Assembly (NCBI RefSeq): GCF_000715075.1 | Contig: NC_134080.1 | Span: 38,048,758 to 38,112,757 of the forward strand | Reading direction: 5' to 3' | From: Nicotiana tabacum | Taxonomy: Eukaryota; Streptophyta; Magnoliopsida; Solanales; Solanaceae | Length of the DNA: 64,000 nt | Shown here: positions 10,785-22,318 of the stretch, in pieces | How the letters are laid out: the number at the start of each line of letters is the position of its first letter | How positions within the stretch are numbered: position 1 is the stretch's first letter | Notes under the pieces: model-generated | What the model was told of the DNA's origin: nothing | The model's input: only the letters and a program-made list of their open reading frames with translations | Databases searched by the model: none | Program-made: the position numbers and the translations under genes

Positions 10785-11834
10785 TTATAGGAAAAGTCCC
10801 TGAAGTGAACCCTGTTTATTAAGCAAATTTTGCTTTGTAATTTCATCTACCCCTGCTACAAACATGCTAGACTTATCCAAATTAGCCTCCAACCCTGTAA
10901 CATCACTAAAACGTTGTAAGGCCTCCATCACTCTAGCTACTGATTTCAAATTTCTTTTACAGAATATTATAAGATCATCTGAAAATACCAAGTGTGTTAA
11001 CCTTGTTTTCTTGCATATGTGGTGATATTTAAAGTCAGCGAGATCACTCATCTTACTAAGTACCCTTGAAAGACATTCCATTACTAGAACAAATAAGAGG
11101 GGTGAGATAGGATCCCCTTGCCTAAGTCCCCTCCTACCTTCAAAATAGCCATGATTTTCCCCATTAACTCTGATAGAAAACTTGGTAGTAGTAACACAAG
11201 TCATCACTAGATTAGTAAAAGAGTTTGGAAAACCAAATCCTTTCAAAGCTTCCTCTATGAAGTCCCAATTGATCATATCATATGCCTTCCTAAGGTCAAT
11301 TTTTATTAGACATATAGAAGATGTCTTCCTATTATAATATCTCAATAAGTCATGGCACATTAAGACATTATGAATCAATGATCTATCTTTAACAAAAGTC
11401 GCATATTTTTCAGCTACTAGTATTGATATTTCCTTCTTGAACCTCGTGCATAGCATCTTAGAGATGCATTTGTATATAATATTGCAGCATGATATTGGTC
11501 GGAATTGACTTGCATACTCTAGAACTGGAACTTTAGGAAATAAAGATATTACTGTTGAGTTGATTTGTCTTAACAATCTGCCATTCTCCATGAATTCCAA
11601 AATTTCTGCAGTAACATCTTTTCCAATTATACTCCAAGCTTCTCTATAGAAACCACTGCCATAACTATCTGGCCCTGAACTTTTGTTCACATGTATACTG
11701 AACATAGTCTGTTTCACCTCCTTGGCTGTAAAAGGTTGGATCAGTTCCACCGGCTTTATAGTAGTTAGTGTAGTGCCATTCTTCAGAAAACTTTGGAAAG
11801 CTTTTGCTCTTCTTCTTTCTTTCCTACATAGCAT
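10785..11834 (-). pseudogene. LINE reverse transcriptase domain
   Basis: A 349-codon open piece encodes most of the RT: KSSGPDSYGSGFYREAW near its start, FRPISCCN, KIDLRKAYD (catalytic Asp), GRRGLRQGDPISPLLF and HLVFSDDLIIFCK, where FSDD stands for the usual FADD. Both catalytic aspartates are present. This is the best preserved part of the LINE. The reading continues in other frames on both sides, so the full ORF2 is broken. RT here would perform target-primed reverse transcription. Confidence 0.85.
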
Positions 11835-12025
11835 TGCTTCATAATAGTCTACAAGAAAATTTGCTATGCTTGCACTATATGTTGCTATTTCCCCAGTTTT
11901 ATCCTTGATCTGTGTGATGGCTTATTGCAGTCCTTTGTGTTTGATTACTGAGTACAAATACCTAGTGCTGTCATCTCCTAGCTTGATCCAGCTTGCCTTG
12001 CTTCTTTGTTATAGAAACATTTCTA

Positions 12026-13085
12026 CTAGACAAGAAGATTTCCTGAATTCCTGGCAGGCTGACACTTGGCTTTCTCCTGTTCTTGTAGAGCTTTATTTGA
12101 GGGATCTGCATGCAATCTACTCTGGGCTTGGCTTAAAGCTTCCCTATCATCCTCAACCTCTGTTAAGATACTTCTAAAGTGTTGTTGATTGAGCTTCTTA
12201 AGAGCCTTTTTTAGTAGTTTTAATTTCTTAACTATTTGGACATATTGTACCCTGCTATTTGTTGTTTCCACCCCTGTGTTACAATCTCTTTAAACTGAGG
12301 GTGTAATGCCCAAACATTGCAGAATTTAAAAGCTCTATTCCCCTTCACTGCACCAGTATCCTTTTTTATTCTAAGTGGGTAATGATCACTGATTCCGTCC
12401 ACTTGAAAAATAGCCTGAACCACTGGTGTGTTATCAAACCATTCTCTATTGACAAATGTCCAATCAATTTTAGAGAACACTCTATTATCTCCATGTTTTT
12501 TATTCCATGTGTACCTACATCCTCCAAATGGTAATTCCATGAGTTCACAAGCATCAATACAATCTTGTAAATCCACCACTCCATCCATAGTTACTGGAAT
12601 TCTGTCATCAGCTTGCAGAACTGAGTTAAAGTCCCAAGTAACCAGTCATGATTGCTTAATTCCTCCACTTGTACTTTCTAAAAGATGCCACAAACTCCTT
12701 TTATCTTCCTTAGTATTAAAAGCATATATAGCTGTCATATAAAACTCCTTTTGGAGAACAACATCTACAGCTAAACATGTTATGCTTGGACAGTTCCACT
12801 TATGTGCCTAACTTGATAGTAATCAGGCCTTCATGCTATAACCGCTTGACCATTATAATGGTGCTCTAAGTTTGTGATGTAGTTCCAACCCCCTAGCATA
12901 TTATTTATTACTTTCTCCATATTGCCAGCCTTAACCTCTATCTCTAGCAAGTTTACTATACCAATATTTTCATTAGTACAAAGGAGTTTTACCTCCTTTT
13001 GTTTGTTAGGAGCATTTAAGCCCCTAACATTCCATCTTAACATGTTATCCATCACCTCTTGGAGACAGGGCAGTGCCTCCCCCAT
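12026..13085 (-). pseudogene. LINE AP-type endonuclease and linker
   Basis: The start near 13043 gives MLRWNVRGLNAPNKQKEV, the classic opening of the plant L1 endonuclease. The piece 12232-12588 contains FGGCRYTWNKKHGDNRVFSK (with an R/K-IDW segment next) and GISDHYPL, where SDH is a catalytic motif. 12026-12271 covers the linker to RT (KKLKLLKKALKKLNQQHF). Stops and frameshifts between 12590 and 12830 break the domain. Confidence 0.75.
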
Positions 13086-13099
13086 TGATACCTGATAAT

Positions 13100-14479
13100 T
13101 GTTGTGTTTGTTCCTTAGGTGACTTCCTTGTATTATAAGGAGTTACCTATCCTTCTGCATTTATCCTCCCTCTTATATTTTTTGTTGTCTCATTCTCCTC
13201 TTCTAGCTTTGTGTTCTCAACTCTTGATGCTGTTACAACTTGAATACTATTTCCCTCCTATTTGTTTATGTCAGTAGCTTTTACTGCTGCAACAACAATC
13301 TGCTGTTTTGTGGGGATTGGTTGCTTCTTCCTCATACATTCTTCCTCTGAATGACCATAGTTGTGGCAGTGCTTACATAGTACTGGCTTCCAGTCATACT
13401 GGATTCTTTGTTCAACAAGTGCACCTTTTTCATTCCTAAAATGTACCTTGTCTTGGAGAGTCCACATCTACCTCTATAAGGAGTCTAGCAAAATTGAGCT
13501 CAATCTTGTTTTCTGTATTCCTGTCAACCATAAGAGGCTTACCTATCATGCTTCCAATCTTGCTAAGCCCTTTAGATCCCCAATACTTGAAATCCAAACC
13601 AGGTAGTTTCACCCAAATGGGCACAGTATAGAGTTCTTCCCTAGTAAATTTCATATCCTTATGTCATTCCTTGACAATGAAACGTTTATTGTCAAAGTGA
13701 TAAATCCCTCCCTACAGCACCTCATCTTTCCCAATTACATTGTCAAACCTCACCAAAACTATCCCATTTTCAGTATTAAGACCTTGTTGATGCCATGTTT
13801 CCCCATTGTCTTTGTATGTAGCTGTTAAGCACATTGAAAGGGGGATATGCTCCTAACCTCCCAGCACATAACAGACAATAATATTTTGCCAGAAATCAAT
13901 CTCATATGTAATATCTTCCAATTCAATTTCACAAATTGTTGTTTCTCCATGCTTACTTAGATTCACATACTCCAATTTGAAACCAGCATTCGCAACTTTG
14001 GTGATGTCAAATTTTCCCAAATCAATTGCTTAACCCTAATTTCTGTTTCTTCTTCAATCTCATCCGCCCGTGATTCCCTACCAGTGGTGTTTCGCAGTCT
14101 CACAGAGTGTTGTACCTGTGTTCCTTCCTCCCATTCTTACACAGCAATTTTCAATTTTTTCACTTTTTGCACTGTTTCATTTTTCCCCGCCATTACTGTT
14201 CCATTGGAAACTGCTTCAATTGCTGTATCAATTTCCAATTGTGATGGTAATTCAATTCTGCATGGTGTTTTACCTCGATTCCCATCCTTCTCCTTACCTT
14301 GAATTTGCTTAATTTCAACTTCATTGACCGTCATTTTTAGGTTTCGATTGTTGCCATGAATCTCCATTATTTCATGATTTACTTGATTTCCTCGCTTCTT
14401 CGTCTGAGTTGATGACTTGTTTACTAGATTCCCTTGCTTCGATCAGCTTCTGAGTAGGAATCCGAGTCCTCTTTCCCAT
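13100..14479 (-). pseudogene. LINE ORF1 with DUF4283-like domain and CCHC knuckle
   Basis: A likely ATG at 14479 opens MGKRTRIPTQKLIEARE. Near 13654-13436 the reading PIWVKLPGLDFKYWG and ARLLIEVDVD matches the DUF4283/CCHC-type region of plant LINE ORF1 proteins. The piece 13258-13467 contains CKHCHNYGHSEEEC, a CX2CX4HX4C knuckle for nucleic-acid binding. Several frames must be joined and stops occur, for example near 14376, so the gene is dead. Confidence 0.7.
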
Positions 14480-14560
14480 GGATGCGCACGTTTAGGTAAC
14501 ATGCACCGAGAGAGAAACAAAGTCCGAGTTCAGAGCTCTAAAGCTGCTTTTATTTTTTTA

Positions 14561-15251
14561 GTTTTTTTGCCTCAAAAAAGTCATCTAATTAAAGCCTATG
14601 TAACTAAAATAGAACATGGCCGGAAAATACATATTTTGGACAGAAAAATTTGATGTGGCTCTCCTAAACATTTAATAGGCTTAATAAAATGGATTAAATA
14701 TAATAACCCATCTTAACACCCAATTTAAAATGTGCAGAAACTAAATTATGCAGAAATCAAAATTGTGCAGAAATTAAACTGTGCAAAAATACAAGTTGTG
14801 CAAAAATTTCAAATATACTTCCATTAAACTCATGGGCAATGCTATATATGCTATTGGGCAATGTTGTTGGGAAAATTATTTGGGCTGCTCCTTTGGAACG
14901 GATTAAGTTAAGCTATGTCCAAATTAGAGCATGGAGCCGAACGAGAAGAGTCCGAGCAGATCAGAGATTACCTACATTATCAACCTGAACTGAATTCGAG
15001 CCCGATCGTGATAGAGTATCGAGTTTAATCAAGCTTCGTTACAGTATATGCAGTATAACTGAACAGATTACATTCATTTATTTCTTTAGGCGAGTGACGA
15101 GAGAGGAAAATACAATCCGTTCCTAGACGCTTTCACACACTTGTACTATCTTAGTCTTCTTAGATTAAGAAGCAAAAGTTTGCATTTATCTTCTTCTTCA
15201 TTGATCCCTCTTAACTTTAGGACTTCATATTGTTCACGTCAGTACTCATTG
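14561..15251. other. AT-rich spacer with a short tandem repeat
   Basis: About five degenerate 17-18 bp units of the type TGTGCAGAAATTAAA lie at 14729-14805. No gene is seen here. Confidence 0.5.
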
Positions 15252-15413
15252 TCAAATCCTTGAAAGTAACAAACAAATGGTCAAACATTCTTGGCATGAA
15301 CATCGAACTTTAGAGTTTCGATCAAAGTTAGACTGAACAAATTTCATAAAAGATTGGACACCCTCAACATATCTTTTAGAGAATTTCCTTTCCTGCATCC
15401 AGCTTCTATCCAT
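15252..15413 (-). CDS. Transposase-associated-domain mini-ORF (CACTA-type fragment)
   Basis: A 53-codon frame starts ATG at 15413 and stops at 15252. It opens MDRSWMQ and has YVEGVQSFMKF and CSCQEC, matching the N-terminal transposase-associated domain of plant CACTA (En/Spm) proteins (DRSWM..., F..F..., CPCxxC). The rest of the transposase is absent. A good acceptor (TTTGTGCAG) ends at 15420, seven bases before the ATG, and a perfect donor (CTG|GTAAGT) starts an intron at 16466, so it could be a spliced small gene. It may equally be a transposon remnant. Confidence 0.5.
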   Translation of the reverse strand: MDRSWMQERKFSKRYVEGVQSFMKFVQSNFDRNSKVRCSCQECLTICLLLSRI

Positions 15414-15419
15414 GATCTA

Positions 15420-16466
15420 CTGCACAAACATATCAACCGCAAAATAAATATAGTATTTTATATAATTAAGTACATGCAAGGTTCTTTAGACGGCTGTTTT
15501 ACGATAATATCCCTTTTTAAGACTACAATATAGATTTTGTCCATATTTTACAAGGGTGTGCAAATATGGCCCTTGGAAAATTATCCCTTCCAGACAACTA
15601 ATGTTGCACATATAACTTTCAGTTTGCTCACGGAATATTAGATTGCTGCAATAACTTACAAAATTTTAGACCTTGGTCTAACGATTTAAATAAGATTTTT
15701 TATTTGCTCAAAAAGGATTTTTATACCGTAGTCTAAAAAGTCCATCAGTTATAAGAGAAATAAAAATAGGATCATTTACGACTAAAAGGGACAACCGACA
15801 AAAGTTTAATCCTTTTAGACAGAGCAACTACCAAAATATATATTCCATCAAAAATCGGAAACTAGAAAAAAGTAGCATCAACGGGAAAATTTTTATTTTG
15901 TGTCTCATACAACTGACACTAGTTGTATGAGGCTCCTTTTTGTTTCACAAATTTGTGAACCCCAATCTTACACTTCTGGGTCCACAAAACTGTGAGACAA
16001 AAAATAAAATTTTCCCATCAACGGATTGAAAAATTATTGGAATCAGAGAAAAACTCAATTTAGTAATTTGTGCACCAATACAAAGGCAAGGATTTTGTGG
16101 GATTGAACTTAATTTGGCTTGTGCTTCTGCTACCGGTGCAGGGCCAACGTTGAAATGTACGTTCATGATTTAACAGTCTATTTCATGTTGTTAGGTATCT
16201 ACTAGATGTTAGACAACACCACATTACACTTGGACAAAAAAATTAGTATAACGTACACGGCATTAACAAGTCTAAATAAGAAGCACTTTAGGTTTGTACA
16301 TCAAGAATTTTTTTTGTAGCTGTTTTTATTTCTCTTCTTCCTCTAAATCCAAACCAAATAAATTAGGTAATTACCATTCAATCCTGGTAAGGATCAAAAT
16401 AGAGTGCGGAAGCCAGTAAAAAGTGTGAGGAGAAAACTTTATTGAAATTAAAGAGGGAAAACTTAC
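15420..16466 (-). other. Candidate intron of the transposase-associated mini-gene
   Basis: The donor GTAAGT on the minus strand begins at 16466 and the acceptor CAG ends at 15420. The upstream exon side (about 16467-16540) is GC-richer than its surroundings. A 131 bp MITE lies within it. Splicing is inferred only from the site sequences. Confidence 0.3.
15876..16024. mobile_element. MITE, Mutator-like, with 9 bp target duplication
   Basis: CATCAACGG at 15876-15884 and 16016-16024 flanks a 131 bp element (15885-16015). Its ends are inverted repeats: GAAAATTTTTATTTTGTGTC at the left, with the complement of GACAAAAAATAAAATTTTCC at the right. A perfect 9 bp duplication is characteristic of Mutator-type elements. 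There is no coding sequence. Confidence 0.7.
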
Positions 16467-17305
16467 CAGAAAGGTCTGAAGGAGACGGAAACGGCGACAG
16501 AGACGAAATGTTGCGGGCTTGCGACTTCTTATTTAACAAAAATACCAACCATTAAGATTATTGAAAAGACAGAAAAATGAAAAAGAGAGTAACCAAAAGA
16601 TATAACAACATTCCCGAGAGATTCGTACTCGAATTGATTGAACCCTCCAAATATTATTTTAGATTGGCATTGTTTGATTAGGCACCAAATTTTAAAAAAA
16701 AATAAAACTTGTTATTTAAAATAAGCCTTGGAACTTTTACGTTAAACTTTTTTGTGAATAAAAAATAACATACTAAAAAGGAAAATGTGCTATATAATCT
16801 GGGACAGATGAAATACTATCTATGTCATCAAAGATGTAGGACTATGTAGCATGGTCCATTTAAATAATATCTGAAGTTGATTTAACTAATTGATCTACCT
16901 AAAATCTTATTCAATTAAGCAAATAAATTATTAATTGATCGAATTTTAATTCACATTCCAATACTAGTGGAAGATAAGTACTAGTGTAAAAGGGGAAAGG
17001 ATAAGAATTAGTGGGAGGGAAAGATAAATATTAGGATTTAGGATTAGAAGAAAGTTTGAGTCAACCACTTCAGTTTCCAAGTTTTTGGGATTGTTTTTGA
17101 TACTCTTTTCTTTCTAAGACTGTCTTTCAGGCGGCTCAACCCCAAAAAGTTAAGGCCCCAAAATTAATTATTATTATTATATATATAATATAAATAGTTG
17201 TGTATATTTATTGTAGTGAGAAATAAATTTTTGCAATCATATATTGTCAATTTTTATCAATTATTACGTATTTTCAAAGTTTATATCATGTACAATTTAA
17301 AATAA
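16025..17305. other. AT-rich spacer
   Basis: No gene or recognised element was found apart from the possible exon near 16467-16540 and a microsatellite-like ATTATTATATATATAATA stretch near 17165. Confidence 0.4.
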
Positions 17306-17388
17306 GTAATGTAATTATGGTTCAGACTCCACTTGTAAAACGACACTGAGTTTGTTGTTGTTGTTGTTGTTGTAATGTAATTATGGTT
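17306..17388 (+). mobile_element. 5'-truncated TS-type SINE with perfect 17 bp target duplication
   Basis: The 17-mer GTAATGTAATTATGGTT occurs at 17306-17322 and 17372-17388. Between them 49 bp matches the 3' end of the TS SINE family (CAGACTCCACTT..., then ACTGAGTTTG) and ends in a (TTG)n tail. The tRNA-like head is absent, as expected from 5' truncation during target-primed reverse transcription. Confidence 0.8.
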
Positions 17389-17720
17389 GAAAATAGTAGA
17401 CAATTATATTTGTAGATTCTTTCTATCTTAATTTTATCTAATGCATTTGAACTTGAATCATTCTTGTTTATAACTTCGGAATTATAAGATTTTTTTCAAT
17501 TCTTTGAATATTTTTTATAAATACTTTCAAGCTCAAGCTAACTAGATTAATAAACGGTTAGATTAGAAAATGTGTTATCTTATTGCAGCATGATTCCTCC
17601 TAAAAGCTTGGCCAAACACCTCAATTTCTTAAAAATATACTTTTTTTGGGGAAAACATTTTTGTCCTTGGAGAAGCTTGGTCAAACAAGCTATTAACCTT
17701 GAATATCTTTTAAAGCATAA
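17389..17720. other. AT-rich spacer
   Basis: Nothing is recognised except a direct repeat of AAGCTTGG(C/T)CAAACA near 17605 and 17672. Confidence 0.4.
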
Positions 17721-18324
17721 CTAGTCTTTAGGGTACGCGTGTTGCGTGTGTATCTGATATTAATAAATACAAAAGTTTAGAAGACAACAACAACCCAGTA
17801 TAATCCCACTTAGTGGGGTCTGGGGAGGGTAGTGTGTACGCAGACCTTACCTCTACCCTGGGGTAGAGAGGCTGTTTCCAAATAGACCTCTGACATCCTT
17901 CCCTCCGAGAACTTCCCACCTTGCTCTTGGGGAGACTCGAACTCACAACCTCTTGGTTGGAAGTGGAGGTTGCTTACCATTAAAAGAATTACATAAATTT
18001 TAAATTGAAAACTATTATGAGTTATTGTAAAAGAAATTTAAATAAAAAGGTATAAGTTTTTTAAAATAATAATTATTGTGTCCTATTTATCTAATTACTC
18101 AATTTAGGAAGAAATTTTGCATTGTGTATCTTCCTAAAAATATGCAGCATTATGAGTGTGCTTTTATTTTAGAACTCATATATTACATATTTAACTACAA
18201 TTTTTATATACTTTTACTTATGTAAGGTACATAACTTTCGTAAAAGTTCAAATATTTATATTAGTACTCAATTATTCCGATTAAATGGTCGAATCTAAAT
18301 AGAATTTAAATTTTTAATCAGGTG
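17721..18324 (-). mobile_element. Helitron-like element, 3' part (element B)
   Basis: On the minus strand the sequence ends with a GC-rich imperfect hairpin (ACACGCAACACGCGT) a few bases before CTAG at 17724-17721, followed by T. That is the Helitron 3' end rule. The 5' part appears to be 41422-41630, on the other side of Ogre-1. No helicase is encoded, so it would be non-autonomous. A TS SINE lies inside it. Confidence 0.5.
17784..17980 (-). mobile_element. TS SINE (tRNA-derived), near full length
   Basis: Read on the minus strand it begins TGGTAAGCAACCTCC, contains the B-box-like GTTCGAGTCTCC, continues through the TS body (GGTAAGGTCTGCGTACACAC) and ends GGGTTGTTGTTGT. TS is a tRNA-Lys-related SINE of Solanaceae. 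No exact target duplication was found by eye. Confidence 0.85.
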
Positions 18325-18428
18325 TGTCACACCTCCTTTTTGCGCGCCCTGCCCCGAAGGGTTAGATGCGCGGGTGGAGTTTTTCCAATTTAAGTGACAA
18401 TATTCGAAATGGGATTATTTATTTAATT

Positions 18429-18439
18429 CAGAGTCGCCA
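18429..18439 (-). repeat. PBS-like 11-mer in U5 (3' LTR copy)
   Basis: CAGAGTCGCCA on the + strand equals the core of the element's primer-binding site (37426-37436). Confidence 0.6.
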
Positions 18440-21400
18440 CCTGGGAAAGGTTTGGTTTTTGGTGTCCCAAGTCACCGGTTTATCTTGAATCCCAAATCGA
18501 GGAAATTTTCGACTTTTCCAAATGAAGTCTGCGAACCAGAAATTCTAAGTAAGGAATTCTGTTGACCCGAGGGAAGGTGTTAGGCACCCTCGAATCCCGT
18601 GGTTCTAGCACGGTCGCTTAAATTGTTATAATGGCTAAATATCTGATTCAAATACATGTTATGACTTACGTGCTTTTATTAAGTTTAAAAAAACCGCTTT
18701 TATTATTATCATTTATTTTTATAGAATTGCAACGTCGTGAAAATGCATCTCGAACCACGTCACAATCAATGCACCCGTGATCGTCAACACATTTTGATTC
18801 CGTTGAGATTTGGATTTGGGTCACATCAATGTGCACCCGAGTTTTAAGAATGTAATTTAATTAAGCCGTGCCTAAAGGGTCTAACGCGTTATTATTTTGT
18901 AGAAGGCCATGAAATTCACTAAACGGCCTATCCTGAATTCTAAATAATTATTATGGTTATTTATTGAGGGCCCCGCAATCTTGCATTTTTATTTGGCGAG
19001 GCTCATCTTTATTTTAGAAAAGGTATCCTAAAGTGGCTACATTTCTAATGCATTTGTCTCTAAAAAAGAAAGGGTTACGTGCTAATTACATGCTTGACCA
19101 GCTTCGGATCCTTACTTGATTATCTGATTTTTATGAGGCGTGAATTGTTTAGTGCCTTATTTCATAGATGAGCATGTTGCTAAATTGTCAAGGGAAAATT
19201 AACATACAAGATTAATAAAGCCGTTAAAAAGCTTATGGTAAATATTCTTCAGATCTAAGTTTGAAACTTGCTTATTTAAACCAAATCAGTGGAATTAACT
19301 TATCGGAAACTACTACTAATAGAGTTTGAATAGGATCCTGTGAACTATTTACAAAGATTCAATAAAACTAAGCATCATATTTGGCAGGCTTAAAGCAATC
19401 TTTTCTATACATGCGGAATGTCAGTTTAAAATTACCTAATTATCTATGTGTTAAAGAACACTCACGCATTCCTCGTTAGACAACCCCTTAAACACATGAA
19501 ATCACAATTTAGGACGAACTAAGCTACGGTTAAGTACAAGGCTATCTAACGTGTTTCTTTATTGAATTACAAACTAAACAAATTACACAGATCTTAAACA
19601 TTTGTAAAACTGTAACTGCAGCAAACGAATGATTAAACTCCTGCATATCTTTGATTTCATGCTTTCATTGTTACATCAGATGCGAAATCTTAGTATGTAC
19701 CTGGATGTCGGATACAACAGCAGAAGCAAGGGGTCAGCAGGACAATAGAAGCAACACCAAACAACAGCAGTAACAGCAGGTACAAAATCCCAATGCAAGA
19801 TGCAGTTATAGCCAATGGGAAGAGATAACAAAATGAGAGCAACAAGCAGGGGAATAGGCTCAGAACTCAAATGGTCTAACTCCAAAAGAAAACAAACCAA
19901 TAAGAACCAAACAGCAGAAACCTGACTGATACTTGAGAGGAAATCAACACTTATTTGAAACAGGTCAAACAAACTGGGAATCGAACAATTAGCAGGAAGA
20001 AAAGACAGTTTATGCTTTCTGTATAGCCACTCTCTATCTCCTTTCTTTCCAAAACCCAAAATCAATTTTTCAGTTTTGAACTTATGCTTGAATTATCAAA
20101 AGAAACCTTTTCCAGTTCCCTCTATCTCCTTTCCTAACATCAGGTGGTATTCTTTTCCTCTCCTCTCTGTATGTGTATCTCTCTGTGTGTGCCCCTATCA
20201 GATGTCTTCTTCCCTTATCTCTTAATGTGCCTCTCTTTTTATAAGCCTCAACATCAAACCTTTTACAGCCTGTTAAATTAATCAGATACCCCTCCCATGT
20301 GCCCATCTCTTTTCAGTTTCCACTCAGCTATTTAAGTATTAATCCCATGACATCCCCTTGGCAGGCTTTAACTTTTCATTTTATTATCTAAAAGCAAGTA
20401 TGGGCAGTAGAATATATCTGACAGCATATACTGTCAGATTGTTTAATACTTAAAAGCTTCTTAATGCAAAAAAACAGGCTGTGCACAAAGCACATGAGGT
20501 GCACCAATGCACATGCTGTGCACGAGTGCACATGCCTTCCGATTCAGAATTTAAACATAAACAATCCTTTTCACATTGACTGATCCAAATCAAACAGCTA
20601 TAAGTAAACAAAACTGGTTCTGAATTGATTTCAACAAATGTTCAACAGAAGCAAATCGATTTACTATGCTCAGACAGTTGAAATTAATTGACGACACATG
20701 TCGACTCGACTATATTAGTATTAACATACACAATCGTAACCAAAAATAAGACATTTAAACAGTATTGATACATGGTTCGCATTATACTGACTAAGCAGAA
20801 ATACACTCGAGGAGTCAACTAGTCAGTCCAAACTCGAAAATCAGCTACTTGCACAAACAAATACATAATGCCTTATCAGAATAGGAGGGGGAATTTAGAC
20901 AAACAAACAGAGGTTCAGGCGAAGTGGTTGAAGCACAGTTGATAGAGGTCAAGGACATAAACAGCAAACGAACAGACCCTTACAACAATCAAACAACTAA
21001 AAAAAGAAAGAAAACTCACCTTAAACCGCAAAAAGATCAAAACCTTAACTCGGACTTGGTCAAACTTTTCTTAAGGCTGAACGGACTTTAAACGAAGTGT
21101 TTCTCAGACGAGAAACACTTGGATTAAAGTCCATTAGACCTTAACCTCTTCGGTTCGAACGGATATGGACCAGTGACGAAGAACCCACAAATTCCAAAAC
21201 TCAGATCTGGGATTCACGCTTCCCTGATCAGATTCGGACCAAACCAAGTATGGTTTGGTCACGAGGGGGGTCTGGGGAGTGTCTGGTATGAAACTGGGGT
21301 TGGTTGGGTTAGATCGAGTTTTGACTCGAATCTTCGAATGAAGATTCGAGGACCTGGGGGGTTATTCGAACCATGGGGTTGGTAGATTTGGGTTCAGGAT

Positions 21401-21558
21401 GGCATGGGGGTTCTATGGTGTTCAGGGGAAGGTCACCGGCATCCATGCCGCCGGCTTTCATGGCGGAAGTACGCAGGGGCGGCTAGGGTTTTAGGGCTGT
21501 TTGGGTGAAGACGACGAGGCTGGGGTGTTGGATAGGGGGGGTAGGGTAAGGATCTGGG

Positions 21559-21566
21559 CTTATATA
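21559..21566 (-). promoter_or_regulatory. TATA-like box in the Ogre-1 3' LTR
   Basis: On the minus strand this reads TATATAAG. It is followed by a C-rich, mostly unstructured leader and preceded by repeated AACGGTYNAGATC-type and AAACGACG motifs. The copy in the 5' LTR is at 40675-40682. Confidence 0.5.
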
Positions 21567-21772
21567 GTTAGTGGGTGGGTTGATCTCAACCGTTAGATCA
21601 ATCTAGATCTACGGTTTGGATCTGATGGTCTTAAGTGAAACGGTGTCGTTTCAAGTGTTGAGGGTTTGGGTTTGGTCCGGGTGTAAACGGGTCGGGTTTG
21701 TTGGTGGGTTACGGGGGATTGATCTTGACCGTTGGATCGGCTTGGTTTAAACGGTTGTGATGGGTTGGCATC

Positions 21773-21809
21773 GAAACGACGTAGTTTTGGTGTTAAGCTA
21801 CGTCGTTTC
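21773..21809. repeat. Perfect 12 bp inverted repeat in U3
   Basis: GAAACGACGTAG (21773-21784) is repeated inverted at 21798-21809 with a 13-base spacer. A shorter GAAACG/CGTTTC dyad lies near 21637. They sit upstream of the TATA-like box on the minus strand and contain ACGT cores. The other LTR carries the same pair. Confidence 0.6.
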
Positions 21810-22305
21810 ATGGCCTGGGGGGTGGGCTGTTTGGACTGGTGGCTTGGGCTGTCCGTTTGGGCTGAGTTTGTTGGGCCAATTTTAACAAATTGGCCCAAGT
21901 CCGGAAGGGGTCTTTTTTTTCTTTTTTTTATTTCTTTTCTTATTTATTTTAAAACAAAACTAAGCCAAAAATCAAATTAAAATTAAATACACACTCAAAT
22001 ACAATTATTTGCACACATACTAAAATATTTCAAAACAGGTAAGGTCAAACCAAATAAAATCACGGACGAAAATGCCTAATCACGATTTTCTATTTAACGA
22101 CCGGATTACGGTTTGAATTATGCAGGACACATATTTTTTTTGAATTTTATTTTAATAAAGTAAATAAATAAAAATGGGCCAAAGTCATAAATAAATCAAC
22201 AAAGTGTCGCACAAAAATCCGAAATTGTACAGCAGGGCCAATTATATTTGTTTTTTATTTCTTTTTGGAGTGATTGTCGTGTGAAACAAAAATCACGTGC
22301 TCACA

Positions 22306-22318
22306 GCTGCCCCTCTTT
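22306..22318 (-). promoter_or_regulatory. Ogre-1 polypurine tract
   Basis: On the minus strand AAAGAGGGGCAGC directly precedes the LTR start TGTGAGC. Confidence 0.7.

Larger units (their letters stand above)
9918..14560 (-). mobile_element. L1-type LINE, broken and cut at its 3' end
   Basis: On the minus strand the order is DUF4283-like domain and CCHC knuckle (ORF1), then AP endonuclease, reverse transcriptase and a C-terminal zinc-binding region (ORF2). This is the plant L1 plan. Many stops and frameshifts are present. No 3' poly(A) is seen; coding-like sequence runs up to the Athila LTR at 9917, so the 3' end was separated by the Athila insertion rather than by the usual 5' truncation. 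The 5' end near 14560 is approximate. Confidence 0.8.
18325..22305 (-). repeat. Ogre-1 3' LTR
   Basis: This 3981 bp copy is nearly identical to 37441-41421. By eye I saw about three substitutions (for example at 19158 and 21363) and four 1-bp length changes in homopolymers. The termini on the minus strand are TGTGAGCACGTG... and ...GGTGTGACA. The ORFs inside it are duplicated in the other LTR and are not genes. Confidence 0.95.

Noticed and set aside
17760..17995. Target duplication of the TS SINE
   Set aside because: AAAAG blocks on both sides are similar but not identical and sequence here is too AT-rich to call.
20236..20246. TATA box (TATAAAAAGAG on the minus strand) in the Ogre-1 LTR
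   Set aside because: A good match, but the TATATAAG at 21559-21566 has a homologous counterpart and similar surroundings in Ogre-2, so that one is preferred.
19676..20306. Two minus-strand ORFs (129 and 74 codons), repeated exactly at 38791-39421
   Set aside because: They lie in the two LTR copies of Ogre-1, have no recognisable domain and owe their duplication to the LTRs.
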